From Candidatus Pristimantibacillus lignocellulolyticus (lineage in GTDB: Bacteria > Bacillota > Bacilli > Paenibacillales > Paenibacillaceae): DNA of 64,000 nucleotides. Under the pieces are notes generated by a model, which worked only from the letters and a program-made list of their open reading frames with translations, did not search any database and was not told the DNA's origin. Shown here piece after piece: positions 16,700 through 24,951 of this stretch. How positions within the stretch are numbered: the stretch's first letter is position 1; each line of letters opens with the position of its first letter. The stretch lies in contig CP097899.1 of NCBI GenBank assembly GCA_023639215.1, forward strand, positions 3,344,001-3,408,000. The letters run 5' to 3'. Both the position numbers and the translations under genes were made by a program.

Positions 16700-17314
16700 A
16701 TGAAAGTAGCTTATATTCTTTTTGACAAGATGACAACATTGGATTTTGTCGGCTTTTATGAAGCGGTGTCTTGGCTTAAAATTCTAAATGTTATGGAAAA
16801 TGTGTCATGGGATCTCTGTGCAAAATATGAGAAAATTACAGACGACCGTGGTATGACAATACAGATAGAACATATTAGCCCAGATCTGTCTAAGTATGAT
16901 TTGATATTTATTCCCGGAGGAATGTCTACTAGAGATTTGAGATACGATACAGAGTTTATATCTTGGATACAAACTGCTCGAGATGTGCAATACAAAGTGT
17001 CTGTTTGCACGGGAGCTTTGCTTTTAGGTGCCGCAGGGTTCTTAACTGATAAAATGGCGACAACTAATCCAACTGCTTACGAATTATTGATTCCTTATTG
17101 CAAAGAGGTTGTTAAGGCTCGGATTGTACGTGATGGAAATATTTTAACCGGCGGAGGAGTTTCAGCTTCTATTGATTTAGGGTTGTACCTTGTTGAATCA
17201 CTAACGAATAAGGATGTGGTGAAAAAGGTCCAAAAGATGATGGATTACCCTTACTATCAAGCGGGGAAATTGTCTAATATTTTCATGCCTCACACGAGTG
17301 AAGAATACTGTTAA
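16700..17314 (+). CDS. DJ-1/PfpI family protein (isonitrile-hydratase-like)
   Basis: This 204-residue cytoplasmic protein has the class I glutamine-amidotransferase-like fold. The acidic residue at FYEAVSWL (about 19) and the nucleophile elbow VSVCTGALLLGAAGFL (Cys about 102) are conserved, and PGGMSTRDL is the loop before it. This pattern fits the subgroup containing isocyanide hydratase and the N-terminal domains of some AraC regulators; the exact reaction is not predictable. AAGGGACGG precedes the ATG; an earlier ATG is followed at once by a stop. It lies behind a ZTP riboswitch, so a link to purine or one-carbon stress is possible. Confidence 0.87.
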   Translation: MKVAYILFDKMTTLDFVGFYEAVSWLKILNVMENVSWDLCAKYEKITDDRGMTIQIEHISPDLSKYDLIFIPGGMSTRDLRYDTEFISWIQTARDVQYKVSVCTGALLLGAAGFLTDKMATTNPTAYELLIPYCKEVVKARIVRDGNILTGGGVSASIDLGLYLVESLTNKDVVKKVQKMMDYPYYQAGKLSNIFMPHTSEEYC

Positions 17315-17328
17315 ACTTAAGGATTTCG

Positions 17329-17360
17329 ACTGGGAGTTATACTTATCAATAGCTCCCAGT
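17329..17360 (+). other. Intergenic hairpin
   Basis: ACTGGGAG and CTCCCAGT pair perfectly around a 16-base loop between the DJ-1/PfpI and GNAT genes. There is no T-run, so it may be a weak terminator or a processing hairpin. Confidence 0.5.
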
Positions 17361-17379
17361 AATTCAGGGGGGTGAAGGA

Positions 17380-17856
17380 TTGATTATACGTTTATTGGAA
17401 GATAATGATCGAAGTCAAGTTGAAAATATTATGGCAAGTCACCCTCTTCAATTTCCAAAATTCATCATAGAAAAATATCCATTGCGTTGGTCTGATTTCC
17501 TGGAGAAGCAGGATCATAAGATTTGCGGTTATTACGTGGCACATACCGATATCGTTCACGGTCATGCTGGATATATATTCGATGCTGAAAAAGGACTTTA
17601 TGAAATAGTGGGGGTGGCAGTTCATAAGGAAAGTCAACGTAAAGGAATCGGAAAAGAACTTCTTGATACCATATGTAATCAAGTTCATTTACTTGGTGGG
17701 AAAGAGGTGATTCTACATACTTTGGGGCATGTTAGCAATGAAAATACTTTAATTTTCTACCGAAATATCGGTTATGAGCAAGTTGATTTTGAAAAGGATT
17801 TCTTCATACAAGACTATCATAGAGTTACTTTTGTAAAAAGGTTAGTTACCGGGTAG
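17380..17856 (+). CDS. GNAT family N-acetyltransferase
   Basis: This 158-residue acetyltransferase is a single GNAT domain. The acetyl-CoA pyrophosphate loop is QRKGIGKELL (about residues 87-96), preceded by the strand LYEIVGVAVHKES and followed by ENTLIFYRNIGYEQ, the last motif of the fold. It probably starts at the TTG at 17380, since AGGGGGGTG is well spaced and no ATG follows nearby. The acceptor substrate is unknown. It lies between the DJ-1/PfpI gene and a long terminator hairpin and may be co-transcribed with the former. Confidence 0.85.
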   Translation: MIIRLLEDNDRSQVENIMASHPLQFPKFIIEKYPLRWSDFLEKQDHKICGYYVAHTDIVHGHAGYIFDAEKGLYEIVGVAVHKESQRKGIGKELLDTICNQVHLLGGKEVILHTLGHVSNENTLIFYRNIGYEQVDFEKDFFIQDYHRVTFVKRLVTG

Positions 17857-17915
17857 GATAGTTTAATGATACGGGCTATGAGGCTGTAATAGATAGAACA
17901 GAGTATAGTATACTG

Positions 17916-17930
17916 TTGAGCTATAGTTGA
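17916..17930 (+). repeat. Possible collapsed cassette-type repeat
   Basis: TTGAGCTA is joined directly to TAGTTGA, as if the loop of the repeat had been deleted. It abuts the following terminator stem. Confidence 0.35.
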
Positions 17931-17972
17931 CCATAACAAAACCACCTTTTCGAAGGTGGTTTTGTTATGGTC
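17929..17972. terminator. Long perfect hairpin, bidirectional terminator
   Basis: A 20-bp perfect stem from GACCATAACAAAACCACCTT with a TTCG tetraloop separates the plus-strand GNAT gene from the minus-strand decayed sigma gene. The 3' T-run is weak on both strands. Confidence 0.75.
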
Positions 17973-17990
17973 AAATACTAGTATAAAAAT

Positions 17991-18938
17991 TTAATATAGC
18001 CTAGATTTTAAATATTGCACCCACATTCCGTGTAGCTCAGTTTCCGATACTTGAAAAGCGTTTTGAAAATAAGTGGCATCGCGTATGAATTTGTTGAGCG
18101 CATCTAAACTATATGAATGAATGAGATATTCTACGATCAAGTGCGAGAATCCATATCCCCCTATCTTCTCGAAATCCCAAGTATCATTAGTTAATGCTTA
18201 AAAGCTAGGGACAGCGTTATTTTGTATTGCTTCGGAGGTGCTATACTGGATATATTCTTGTGACATTTGTTTGGCTTCATGTCCGCCGAGCCCGTGTGTA
18301 AGCCATTTAGGTGCCAATGGCTCGTTTATTGCTTGATGAAAAGTGGGCAGATCCGGATAGATCTCAATAGTGATTTTCTGAGAAGGTCGATGACGATAGG
18401 TTGTAATAATTCGATCTAAATTGCTTTTCAACTCTTCAAATAAGTCATGGTATACCTTATTCATACCATCATTCTTGGAGGGAGCCTCGCTTTTATCCAC
18501 AATTGATATCAATTCTTTAATAGACATAATTGTAATGTCACCCCATTCTTTTAATTCTTTTTTAGTTTGTTTAAGGCACGGTAGAGTCTTTTCTTAACTG
18601 CGCTTTCAGGCATTCCGATGAATGTCGTGATCTCGTACGATACTCGTTTTTCACAATATTTTGCGCGATTTTGAATAGCCAAGTAAATATACTGGAGTTA
18701 CACTTAAACAAGTGAAAGTTTTCCATTGCTTTTAAAAAACTTATTGCGTTAAGTCATCGGCAGTTGCCGAATTTGTCTTTACTGCAATATAATTTCGAAT
18801 TCTATCTCGATATTGATTATAAATGGCTTCGAAATGTTGAATGTGCTCCTGTTCCTCCGGAAGAACAGGGATTTTCTTCCATAGAAAATCGGATGGGGCG
18901 TTAACGAATTTAGGGCAACGGATATTGATGATGTGATC
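17991..18938 (-). pseudogene. Decayed ECF sigma factor with C-terminal peptidase-like domain
   Basis: Minus-strand pieces read as one broken protein. Region 2 of a sigma-70 factor is FEAIYNQYRDRIRNYIAVK...ADDLTQ, then a stop, then AMENFHLF...FTWLFKIAQNIVKNEYR. After a frame change comes region 4, TTFIGMPESAVKKRLYRALN. The 109-residue open stretch 18198-18527 follows (KITIEIYPDLPTFHQAI, HGLGGHEAK) and, after another break, DTWDFEKIGGYGFSHLIVEY to the stop at 17991. The C-terminal half resembles metallopeptidase-MA-like domains attached to some Bacillales sigma factors. At least three stops or shifts make it non-functional. Confidence 0.7.
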
Positions 18939-19033
18939 TTAACCATAATGGATTGATTAATTCAAATATGTACTACCGTTTGCACAGTCATTTGTGTATA
19001 ATTGGAAAAAGTAAACTATGGGAGGAAATGTAA

Positions 19034-19837
19034 GTGGCTGAAATACAGGCAATTGTATTAGACTTGGACGGAACATTACTTGATAGTGATAAATTCATAT
19101 CTCCTCGAAATTATAGTGCTGTTAAAAGGTGTTTTGATTTAGGGATTCATATTATTGTTGCCACGGCACGACCGCCTAGAGCTGCTGAACAATTTGTAAA
19201 GGATATTCCTTTTGTAGACTTCATGGTTTTCTACAATGGTGCTCTAATAAAATGCAAATCCAAGCAGACTCAGCAGCACATTAGTATCCCTATAGAGGTT
19301 AGCCAACAAATTAGCGAATTCATTAGGTTGAATGAGCCTCAGTCGACAATCACATATGAAGTTAATGACTTATGGTATACGTGCTCACCAGTTCCCGACA
19401 CAGAGAGTGCACAGTTCGGTGCCCGTTCGAATGAGCCTAAACCGCAGGCAGTCGATTACGATTTTATCAGTTCAATCTCCCCGACAAAAATACTAGCTCT
19501 CGGTTATAGGACATGGAGTGATGCTGTCCAGAAATTTGGTAACCAGGTTAACATAATCGCAACCGATGAAGGTGTATTGGTTCAAATCATGCATAAATCA
19601 GCATCAAAAGAAAATGCAGTGAAGTCGGTATTAAATGATATCGGAATAAATTCGGAACATGTAATGGTATTCGGAGACGATTTTAACGATTTGGGGCTTT
19701 TCCATATGTGCGGATTTCCAATTGCAATGGGTAATGGAATAATAGAACTAAAAGATTGTGCGAAGTATATTACTGAATCAAATGATAATGATGGTGTTGC
19801 TATAGCACTTGAGAAATTTGTACTACGAATGGCGTAA
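19034..19837 (+). CDS. HAD-superfamily hydrolase, Cof type
   Basis: Cof-type HAD enzymes are cytoplasmic phosphatases of sugar phosphates or flavin/pyridoxal phosphates. The 267-residue protein has motif I LDLDGTLLDSD near residue 10, motif II VATARPPR, a C2-type cap in the middle and motif IV FGDDFNDLGLF near residue 218, with the lysine of motif III in KSASKENAV. The GTG start has GGGAGGA seven bases upstream. A cassette-type repeat follows four bases after the stop. The physiological substrate is not predictable. Confidence 0.9.
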   Translation: MAEIQAIVLDLDGTLLDSDKFISPRNYSAVKRCFDLGIHIIVATARPPRAAEQFVKDIPFVDFMVFYNGALIKCKSKQTQQHISIPIEVSQQISEFIRLNEPQSTITYEVNDLWYTCSPVPDTESAQFGARSNEPKPQAVDYDFISSISPTKILALGYRTWSDAVQKFGNQVNIIATDEGVLVQIMHKSASKENAVKSVLNDIGINSEHVMVFGDDFNDLGLFHMCGFPIAMGNGIIELKDCAKYITESNDNDGVAIALEKFVLRMA

Positions 19838-19840
19838 TTA

Positions 19841-19867
19841 TTGAACTAACGGCACACGATAGCTTGA
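19841..19867 (+). repeat. Cassette-type hairpin repeat, copy 4
   Basis: TTGAACTA, loop ACGGCACACGA, TAGCTTGA. It begins three bases after the HAD gene stop codon. Confidence 0.75.
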
Positions 19868-19936
19868 TCGTTTCGTGTATTCTTTGTTGTGATACTCTGT
19901 AAAGAATAATAGGTTCGATAAAGAAGGGGGATTTTG

Positions 19937-20932
19937 ATGCAACAGAAAGTTGAAGAAATCGTGCGTAATTATTTTGAGAATCCTGAATACGAGATTGAAT
20001 CGGTCCCCTTCGGTCTTACTAATCTCACAAAAATTATTAAGTTGAATGGCCAAAAATATGTCGTCCGTATCTACAATCAACATACTAAAACTGTAGAGAG
20101 TATTAAATTCGAAGCAACAATAACTTCGTTTTTAAGTAAAAAGAAACTTTCATTTGTTGTGCCTGTTTTTCTAAATACGAGAGTAGGTGAACGTTACGTA
20201 CAGTTGTCTGACGGAACACTAGGTTCGATCGTTACATTCGTGGAAGGAACCGTTCCGGAGTTATTAAATGTGCAGCAAGCGTTGGAGTTTGGTCATGTTG
20301 TCGGAGAAATTACTTTTGCACTAAGTGAATACAAAGAAGAGATAAAATATGAAGGGGTGCCCTTTACTAAAATTTATGATCTGCATCCATTAGCTGACAA
20401 TCAAGCCGTAACATCTTTTTTTGAATCGCCCCCCTTTGAAATTCCTAATACGACGATTAATTTTTATAAGGAAATGTTCTCAACCGTGGAGCTCAATAAA
20501 CATGAGTTAAAGGAATTGCCCAAGCAGCTTGTGCACCATGACTTATTAATTTACAACTTACTCTCTAAAGACAACAAAATCCAAGGTGTATTAGATTTTG
20601 ATTTTACGTCATTTGATTTGAGATTTATGGAATTTACAATCTCCTTAAATCACATTCTCCAGTTGACAAACGGTTCTTGGCATATGACTGAGGCATTTAT
20701 TAAAGGGTATTCTCAATTTAGTAAAATTTCATATCTAGAAATAAAACATTTACAGCTATTAACTCAAATTTATCATATTGCTGTACTTCATATTTACATA
20801 GGTCAGTATTATTCTGGTAAAAATATTGAGCAAAACTTCAATTATATCCTAAATCAATTTTTAACTAGAAATGAATGGCTCAATAAGCATCATTCCTCAA
20901 TGAAACAGCTTTTAGAGAAGTACTTAATTTAA
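19937..20932 (+). CDS. Aminoglycoside-phosphotransferase-family kinase
   Basis: This 331-residue protein has the APH/choline-kinase fold. The N-lobe contains VRIYNQ as the ATP-binding lysine/arginine strand and the hinge around SIVTFVEGTVP. The C-lobe has the Brenner motif VHHDLLIYNLL (His, catalytic Asp, Asn) followed by GVLDFDFTSFDLR, the metal-binding Asp region. An in-frame TTG one codon upstream was rejected in favour of ATG 19937 after AAGGGGG. Small-molecule kinase activity is likely, but the substrate (homoserine, choline, an antibiotic or other) is unknown. It follows a cassette-type repeat. Confidence 0.87.
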   Translation: MQQKVEEIVRNYFENPEYEIESVPFGLTNLTKIIKLNGQKYVVRIYNQHTKTVESIKFEATITSFLSKKKLSFVVPVFLNTRVGERYVQLSDGTLGSIVTFVEGTVPELLNVQQALEFGHVVGEITFALSEYKEEIKYEGVPFTKIYDLHPLADNQAVTSFFESPPFEIPNTTINFYKEMFSTVELNKHELKELPKQLVHHDLLIYNLLSKDNKIQGVLDFDFTSFDLRFMEFTISLNHILQLTNGSWHMTEAFIKGYSQFSKISYLEIKHLQLLTQIYHIAVLHIYIGQYYSGKNIEQNFNYILNQFLTRNEWLNKHHSSMKQLLEKYLI

Positions 20933-20939
20933 TCAATGT

Positions 20940-21143
20940 TTATCCATATAAAAGTTTATCTTCACCTATGTATTTAGCAATGCTTTCGACTGTTTGATAT
21001 GCTCGTTTGTAAGGACTGGAAATTACATGGTCAATATTCGCTTTTTGTAATATATCATTGACTTTTTTAGCATCACTAAAACCACGTTCTGACAGTGGCC
21101 TTGTTAATTCTTCAGGGGTATATACGGAGTAATCATTGAAGAG
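20940..21143 (-). pseudogene. Histidine phosphatase (phosphoglycerate-mutase-like) fragment
   Basis: A minus-strand open stretch reads PEELTRPLSERGFSDAKKV, then NIDHVISSPYKRAYQTVESI and a stop. These are the second and third conserved blocks of the histidine phosphatase family, including the SSPYKRA arginine motif. The N-terminal RHG catalytic block and the C-terminal half are absent, so it is a remnant. Confidence 0.68.
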
Positions 21144-21175
21144 GAAACGCTAGTTCAAAAAGGGGGATAGGTAAT

Positions 21176-21604
21176 ATGGCAAATATCGAGCACTTACAGA
21201 CCGTGAATGTTCCAGCTTCAACGGTATATGAAGCATTAACCACTGCAAAAGGACTTTCAGAAATATGGACAAATGAACTAATAGTCAATGATCAGATCGG
21301 TTGTATAAATGAGTTCCGATTTGGCGGAAAAGGCTTAACAAAGATGCGAGTTGATGAACTTGTTACCGATAAAAAGATCTTGTGGGAGTGTATTGATTCG
21401 GATCCAGAATGGATAGGTACGAAAATTTCTTTTGATTTAGAGGAAAAAAACGGGAAGACTTCAATTGTTTTTCGTCAGATAGATTGGAAGGAAGTCAGCT
21501 CATTTTATCGCGTATGTAATTATAATTGGGCTATTTTTTTGTACAGTCTTAAACAGTATTGTGAAGAGGGCGAGGGTCTTCCGTATCATAAACGGAAGTT
21601 TTAA
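21176..21604 (+). CDS. SRPBCC (START/AHSA1-like) domain protein
   Basis: A 142-residue single-domain protein of the hydrophobic-pocket SRPBCC fold. It opens with the typical VNVPASTVYEALTTAKGLSEIW, then a middle beta stretch with GCINEFRFGG and ILWECIDSD, and the closing helix YNWAIFLYSLKQYCEEGEG. AAAGGGGGATAG precedes the ATG. Proteins of this kind bind small hydrophobic ligands, and many lie next to ArsR regulators; none is adjacent here. A terminator and a cassette-type repeat follow. Confidence 0.85.
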   Translation: MANIEHLQTVNVPASTVYEALTTAKGLSEIWTNELIVNDQIGCINEFRFGGKGLTKMRVDELVTDKKILWECIDSDPEWIGTKISFDLEEKNGKTSIVFRQIDWKEVSSFYRVCNYNWAIFLYSLKQYCEEGEGLPYHKRKF

Positions 21605-21690
21605 AACCATTGAAAACACACATGGGTGGACTAAAGTACATGATCCAGAGAAATGATTTTGGAACTAGAGTTGAATAATATTCATAGGTG

Positions 21691-21722
21691 AGCAGGCTTA
21701 GTGGTGGCCTGCTTATTTTATT
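21691..21722 (+). terminator. Terminator after SRPBCC gene
   Basis: AGCAGGC pairs with GCCTGCT and is followed by TATTTTATT. Confidence 0.75.
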
Positions 21723-21747
21723 AAGCTAATGGGTAGGAAAGTTCCAA
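21721..21747 (+). repeat. Cassette-type hairpin repeat, copy 5
   Basis: TTAAGCTA then ATGGGTAGGAA and AGTTCCAA. The core has drifted by two bases. It follows directly on the terminator's T tract. Confidence 0.6.
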
Positions 21748-21786
21748 TTTGTGATAATCGGAAAAAATATTTGTTTGGGGGATTAT

Positions 21787-22386
21787 ATGAATAAGGAGAA
21801 TTTGAAAAAGAATATAACCAAACTTCTTGTTTTATTTGTTGGGATTTTTATTATTTACAGTATTTATATTCACTTAGAGTACAGACAATATATTAATCAG
21901 AGTAAAGATAGAAATTATCAATATTTATCTCATATATCCGCGACAGGTGATAATTTGGCAAATAAGCTTAAGGAATTTATTAAATTGCCTATTGAACAAG
22001 AAGAAAATAGTGAATTAAAAAGAGAGTTCTACGACAATTGGAGGATTGTTAATGGAGAAAGCAAAAGTATTTATTCCTATATATCTACCATTTCAACTCT
22101 GCATATGGGAGACGAAGCAGCTGATTGGGATTTGCTACAATACAGCTTAATTCGTGTTGATAGCTTTATATATGGTTTGACTAATAAGTTTCTTGAACAC
22201 TATTCTTATGCTACAAGTAGTGAAGAAAATGAGAAGATGGAAGCAGTTATTACAATTTATAGAACAATTCGTGCGGAAACGGAAAATGAGTCAGTTGACT
22301 TAGAAATCATCTTACAATCTATCAAGGAACCAATGCTAGTTATAGACGATAATTACCCAGGTATACTCGAGCGAATGGATAGGTAA
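21787..22386 (+). CDS. Hypothetical membrane-anchored protein
   Basis: A 199-residue protein with one N-terminal membrane helix (LLVLFVGIFIIYSIYIHL, about residues 12-29) and a long hydrophilic, helical extracytoplasmic part. The start at ATG 21787 follows TTTGGGGG; an upstream in-frame ATG has no ribosome site. I do not recognise the family. It lies between a cassette-type repeat and the HIT gene, and its low GC matches its neighbours. Confidence 0.75.
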   Translation: MNKENLKKNITKLLVLFVGIFIIYSIYIHLEYRQYINQSKDRNYQYLSHISATGDNLANKLKEFIKLPIEQEENSELKREFYDNWRIVNGESKSIYSYISTISTLHMGDEAADWDLLQYSLIRVDSFIYGLTNKFLEHYSYATSSEENEKMEAVITIYRTIRAETENESVDLEIILQSIKEPMLVIDDNYPGILERMDR

Positions 22387-22533
22387 ACAATAAAATGATT
22401 TTGATAAGCAAAATCGTTGCTGGAACGTGTATGATAACTTAGTTAACTGCCTTATTACATAAAGTAATTTTCTTTTGGGGTAAAAAAATTAAGATTTTAC
22501 ATAGCCTAAATAAAAAGGGAGTTGTATTTACGA

Positions 22534-22893
22534 ATGACAAATGGTGCTCAAGATTTTTATTGTGACGAAGTATTAAGTGGTAAAACAGAAGTGAAAAAAG
22601 TTTTGGAAACTAACAATTCTTTGGCTTTTTATCATAGCCGTCCTTATTATGAAGTACATATCGTGGTGATTCCTAAGAAACACATCGCTTCGCTAATCGA
22701 CGTTTCAGATCAAGATATAGCCTTACTGAACGATTTATTGTCGGTAATTCAGCAAGTGTCAAAACAGATAAACGAACAACATGGTGGATGTACAGTATCA
22801 ACCAATATTGGAGAATATCAAAGCAATAAACATCTTCATTGGCATGTTCATTACGGAAAAAGAATAAGAGATACGGATGGTACTTGGTGCTAG
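22534..22893 (+). CDS. HIT-family (histidine triad) protein
   Basis: HIT proteins are small nucleotide hydrolases or transferases. This 119-residue protein has the catalytic triad as HLHWHVHYG near the C-terminus (His at about 103, 105, 107) and the upstream block EVHIVVIPKKHIASL, in which the family binds nucleotide phosphate. AAGGGAG lies twelve bases before the ATG; a TTG inside that spacer was rejected. It is slightly longer at the N-terminus and shorter at the C-terminus than typical HIT proteins. The substrate is probably an adenosine phosphoramidate or dinucleoside polyphosphate, by family inference. Confidence 0.87.
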   Translation: MTNGAQDFYCDEVLSGKTEVKKVLETNNSLAFYHSRPYYEVHIVVIPKKHIASLIDVSDQDIALLNDLLSVIQQVSKQINEQHGGCTVSTNIGEYQSNKHLHWHVHYGKRIRDTDGTWC

Positions 22894-23090
22894 AGAACAT
22901 TCAGCTCAGAATGAAAAGAAAGAGGACTTAGACTAAAGAGTTTGTAGTAGACTTCTCCTTTTTCTTTTGTTGAAGTAACTGATAGGTTTCGTTAATAATC
23001 ACATGACAGGAAGGACTTGCTAGTCATCAGTTTGGTTGCAACGTACATTTCATATCGATGCATTTTCAATTATTTAGCGGAGGTGAGTGT

Positions 23091-23300
23091 ATGTCAAAAA
23101 AAGTAATAAAACGTATCGTTGATATCATTACGGTAAGTACAATAGTGTATGTTTTTTATTTGGGTTACTTTATATTTTTTGAAAAACCTATGACTTCGCA
23201 TGAAATCACCTCACTATATGTAAAAATCGGGTATGCTTTTCTAGCACTATTTATAATATTGCTTATAAGAATTTTAGTTAACAAAAATAGAGGAGCTTAA
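23091..23300 (+). CDS. Small hypothetical membrane protein
   Basis: A 69-residue protein with two membrane helices (ITVSTIVYVFYLGYFIFF and YAFLALFIILLIRILV) joined by a short polar loop. The ATG at 23091 is preceded by GGAGGTG, so upstream ATG codons were rejected. No family was recognised. A cassette-type repeat follows 90 bases after the stop. Confidence 0.7.
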   Translation: MSKKVIKRIVDIITVSTIVYVFYLGYFIFFEKPMTSHEITSLYVKIGYAFLALFIILLIRILVNKNRGA

Positions 23301-23390
23301 TAATCGAGTACGAGAGGAGGGTAGCCATCGTACTCTTACTCCACTGTATATATGGTTAATATTTGACTGTGTTTGAATTTGTTTTTACTG

Positions 23391-23417
23391 TTGAACTAAC
23401 GGAGAACGATAGTTGAA
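23391..23417 (+). repeat. Cassette-type hairpin repeat, copy 6
   Basis: TTGAACTA, loop ACGGAGAACGA, TAGTTGAA. The inner five base pairs AACTA/TAGTT are perfect. Confidence 0.75.
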
Positions 23418-23469
23418 TAACACATAAAGTTAATGACAGTGATACTTCTATAAAAGTACGGATGGGGGC

Positions 23470-23700
23470 GTGAGTAATATTAAACAAAGAAAAATTGTTG
23501 GATTGTTCGCATCAATATTTCTTATTTTCTATGGTATCTGGAAACTAAATAGATTTTTCGAACCAAAAGTTGGTCCAGTTGGCAACGGTCCTAGTGATAC
23601 ACTTGTAGGAATAGTATGGCTATTGTTTGGTACATCAATGATTCTAGGCGTTGGTGGAGTGATATATTTTTCTTATTCAATTAATAAAAGAAATAATTAA
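23470..23700 (+). CDS. Small hypothetical membrane protein
   Basis: A 76-residue protein with two membrane helices (IVGLFASIFLIFYGIWKL and VGIVWLLFGTSMILGVGGVI) around a Pro/Gly-rich loop. The only good purine run, ATGGGGG, ends one base before the GTG start, an unusually short spacing, so the true start is uncertain. The stop codon is directly followed by a cassette-type repeat. The family was not recognised. Confidence 0.62.
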   Translation: MSNIKQRKIVGLFASIFLIFYGIWKLNRFFEPKVGPVGNGPSDTLVGIVWLLFGTSMILGVGGVIYFSYSINKRNN

Positions 23701-23730
23701 TTAAGCTATCGGGCAGTAATAAACTATCAA
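23701..23730 (+). repeat. Cassette-type hairpin repeat, copy 7
   Basis: TTAAGCTA then TCGGGCAGTAATAAACTATCAA, immediately after the previous stop codon. Confidence 0.65.
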
Positions 23731-23864
23731 TTGTTTTTACTTCATGATTTTGGGTAGAACAGAGAAAAAATACCCATTAATCTTTTTTTTACATGATGTT
23801 AAAAAACTTTGAGAGGATATTAGCCTGTTAAATAATTATGGACTTACTTGGATAGCTCATTTTA

Positions 23865-23890
23865 TTATGCTAACTGGCAGAATAGTTTAA
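23865..23890 (+). repeat. Cassette-type hairpin repeat, copy 8
   Basis: TTATGCTA, loop ACTGGCAGAA, TAGTTTAA. It lies 135 bases after copy 7, with no open frame between them apart from a weak GGGTA/TACCC hairpin and a T-run. Confidence 0.7.
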
Positions 23891-23922
23891 TGATAAATTT
23901 GTACTCATAAGGAGATAAAACT

Positions 23923-24375
23923 ATGGAAAAAAACAAATTACTAAGAATGGATAATGTTGGCATCGTTGTAGAATTCCTTGATGACGCAATTTCTTTCTTT
24001 GAGGAGATTGGCTTAAAGCTCGAAGGGCGAGCTACTGTCGAAGGTGAATGGGCTGGTCGAGTAACCGGGCTTGGTTCACAGTGTGTAGAGATTGCTATGA
24101 TGGTTACCCCAGATGGACACAGCCGACTTGAACTTTCGCGATTTCTCACCCCACCTACTATATCAGATCATCGAAATGCTCCTGTAAATGCCCTCGGTTA
24201 TCTACGCGTCATGTTCACCGTTGAAGACATTGACGAAATGGTATCCAGACTCACTAAGCTTGGTGCTCAGCTCGTTGGCGAAATAGTTCAGTACGAGGAC
24301 TCGTATCGGCTCTGCTACATTCGTGGACATGAAGGACTTCTAATCGGTTTGGCGGAACAACTCGGTAATAAATAA
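23923..24375 (+). CDS. VOC (glyoxalase/bleomycin-resistance/dioxygenase) superfamily protein
   Basis: A 150-residue metal-dependent VOC-fold protein made of two beta-alpha-beta-beta-beta units. It opens with MDNVGIVVEFLDDAISFFEEIGLKL and the second half starts with LGYLRVMFTVEDIDEMVSRL, ending in the strand CYIRGHEGLLIGLAEQL that supplies a metal-binding Glu or Gln position. AAGGAG precedes the ATG. It could be a glyoxalase, a dioxygenase or an antibiotic-binding protein; sequence alone does not decide. It follows copy 8 of the cassette-type repeat. Confidence 0.86.
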   Translation: MEKNKLLRMDNVGIVVEFLDDAISFFEEIGLKLEGRATVEGEWAGRVTGLGSQCVEIAMMVTPDGHSRLELSRFLTPPTISDHRNAPVNALGYLRVMFTVEDIDEMVSRLTKLGAQLVGEIVQYEDSYRLCYIRGHEGLLIGLAEQLGNK

Positions 24376-24606
24376 ACCAGGGGTTATGTGCTATTTCTTT
24401 TTCATAATATCCTTTCAAATAGAATCGATTTACTAGTTAACCCCCTTGGATCCCCTATGAATGAGGGTTGTGTGGGGAACAGTTGCATCCCACAGGGTTA
24501 TGAAGTATTCTACTTCAGTCGCTGTCGTACCTTTCATATTAAAAAAAAACCTACAAGCTTTGAAGTGTATTGAAAAGAAACAATATATACGAAAAGAGCA
24601 GTTGTA
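24376..24606. other. Intergenic stretch without recognisable gene
   Basis: A 61-codon plus-strand frame (24388-24573) is open here, but it lacks a ribosome site and a recognisable sequence. The stretch ends in an A-rich run. Nothing can be assigned. Confidence 0.4.
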
Positions 24607-24852
24607 TTACATCTCTTTATAGTACTTTACACGGTAATAAATGTTATATCCAAGAATAAATGCATAGACAAAAACCAATATCAATACCGCTATTAAATCT
24701 ATACCCATTAAAGCAAATACCAATATTAAGGCTCCAAGCACAAAAACCATCATGTCATATGCTTTGGCTTTTGCCCGATTAGCGATTACCAAATTACGCT
24801 CATCTTTCTTGTCAATCTCCAACTGCTTTGCTGCGTCAGGATGATTCTTCAT
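24607..24852 (-). CDS. Small membrane protein, probably N-terminally truncated
   Basis: This 81-residue product has a charged N-terminal helix (KQLEIDKKDERNLVIANRAK) followed by two membrane helices and a YYRVKYYKEM tail. Similar small membrane proteins in Firmicutes have additional residues before this helix, from memory. There is no purine-rich ribosome site upstream of the ATG, only a C/T-rich stretch. It may therefore be a remnant of a longer gene. No function is known. Confidence 0.55.
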   Translation of the reverse strand: MKNHPDAAKQLEIDKKDERNLVIANRAKAKAYDMMVFVLGALILVFALMGIDLIAVLILVFVYAFILGYNIYYRVKYYKEM

Positions 24853-24951
24853 AATTAAAAAAAGGCTCTGTTAAAAGTAAAATTGTTGTTTGATAACTGT
24901 TCGAAATCTTGACATAAGCAACATAAAAAAAGTATTCGGAGGAGGGGTAAT

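Noticed and set aside
24388..24573. 61-codon plus-strand frame
   Set aside because: No ribosome site, no recognisable motif and an odd composition; left as unassigned sequence.
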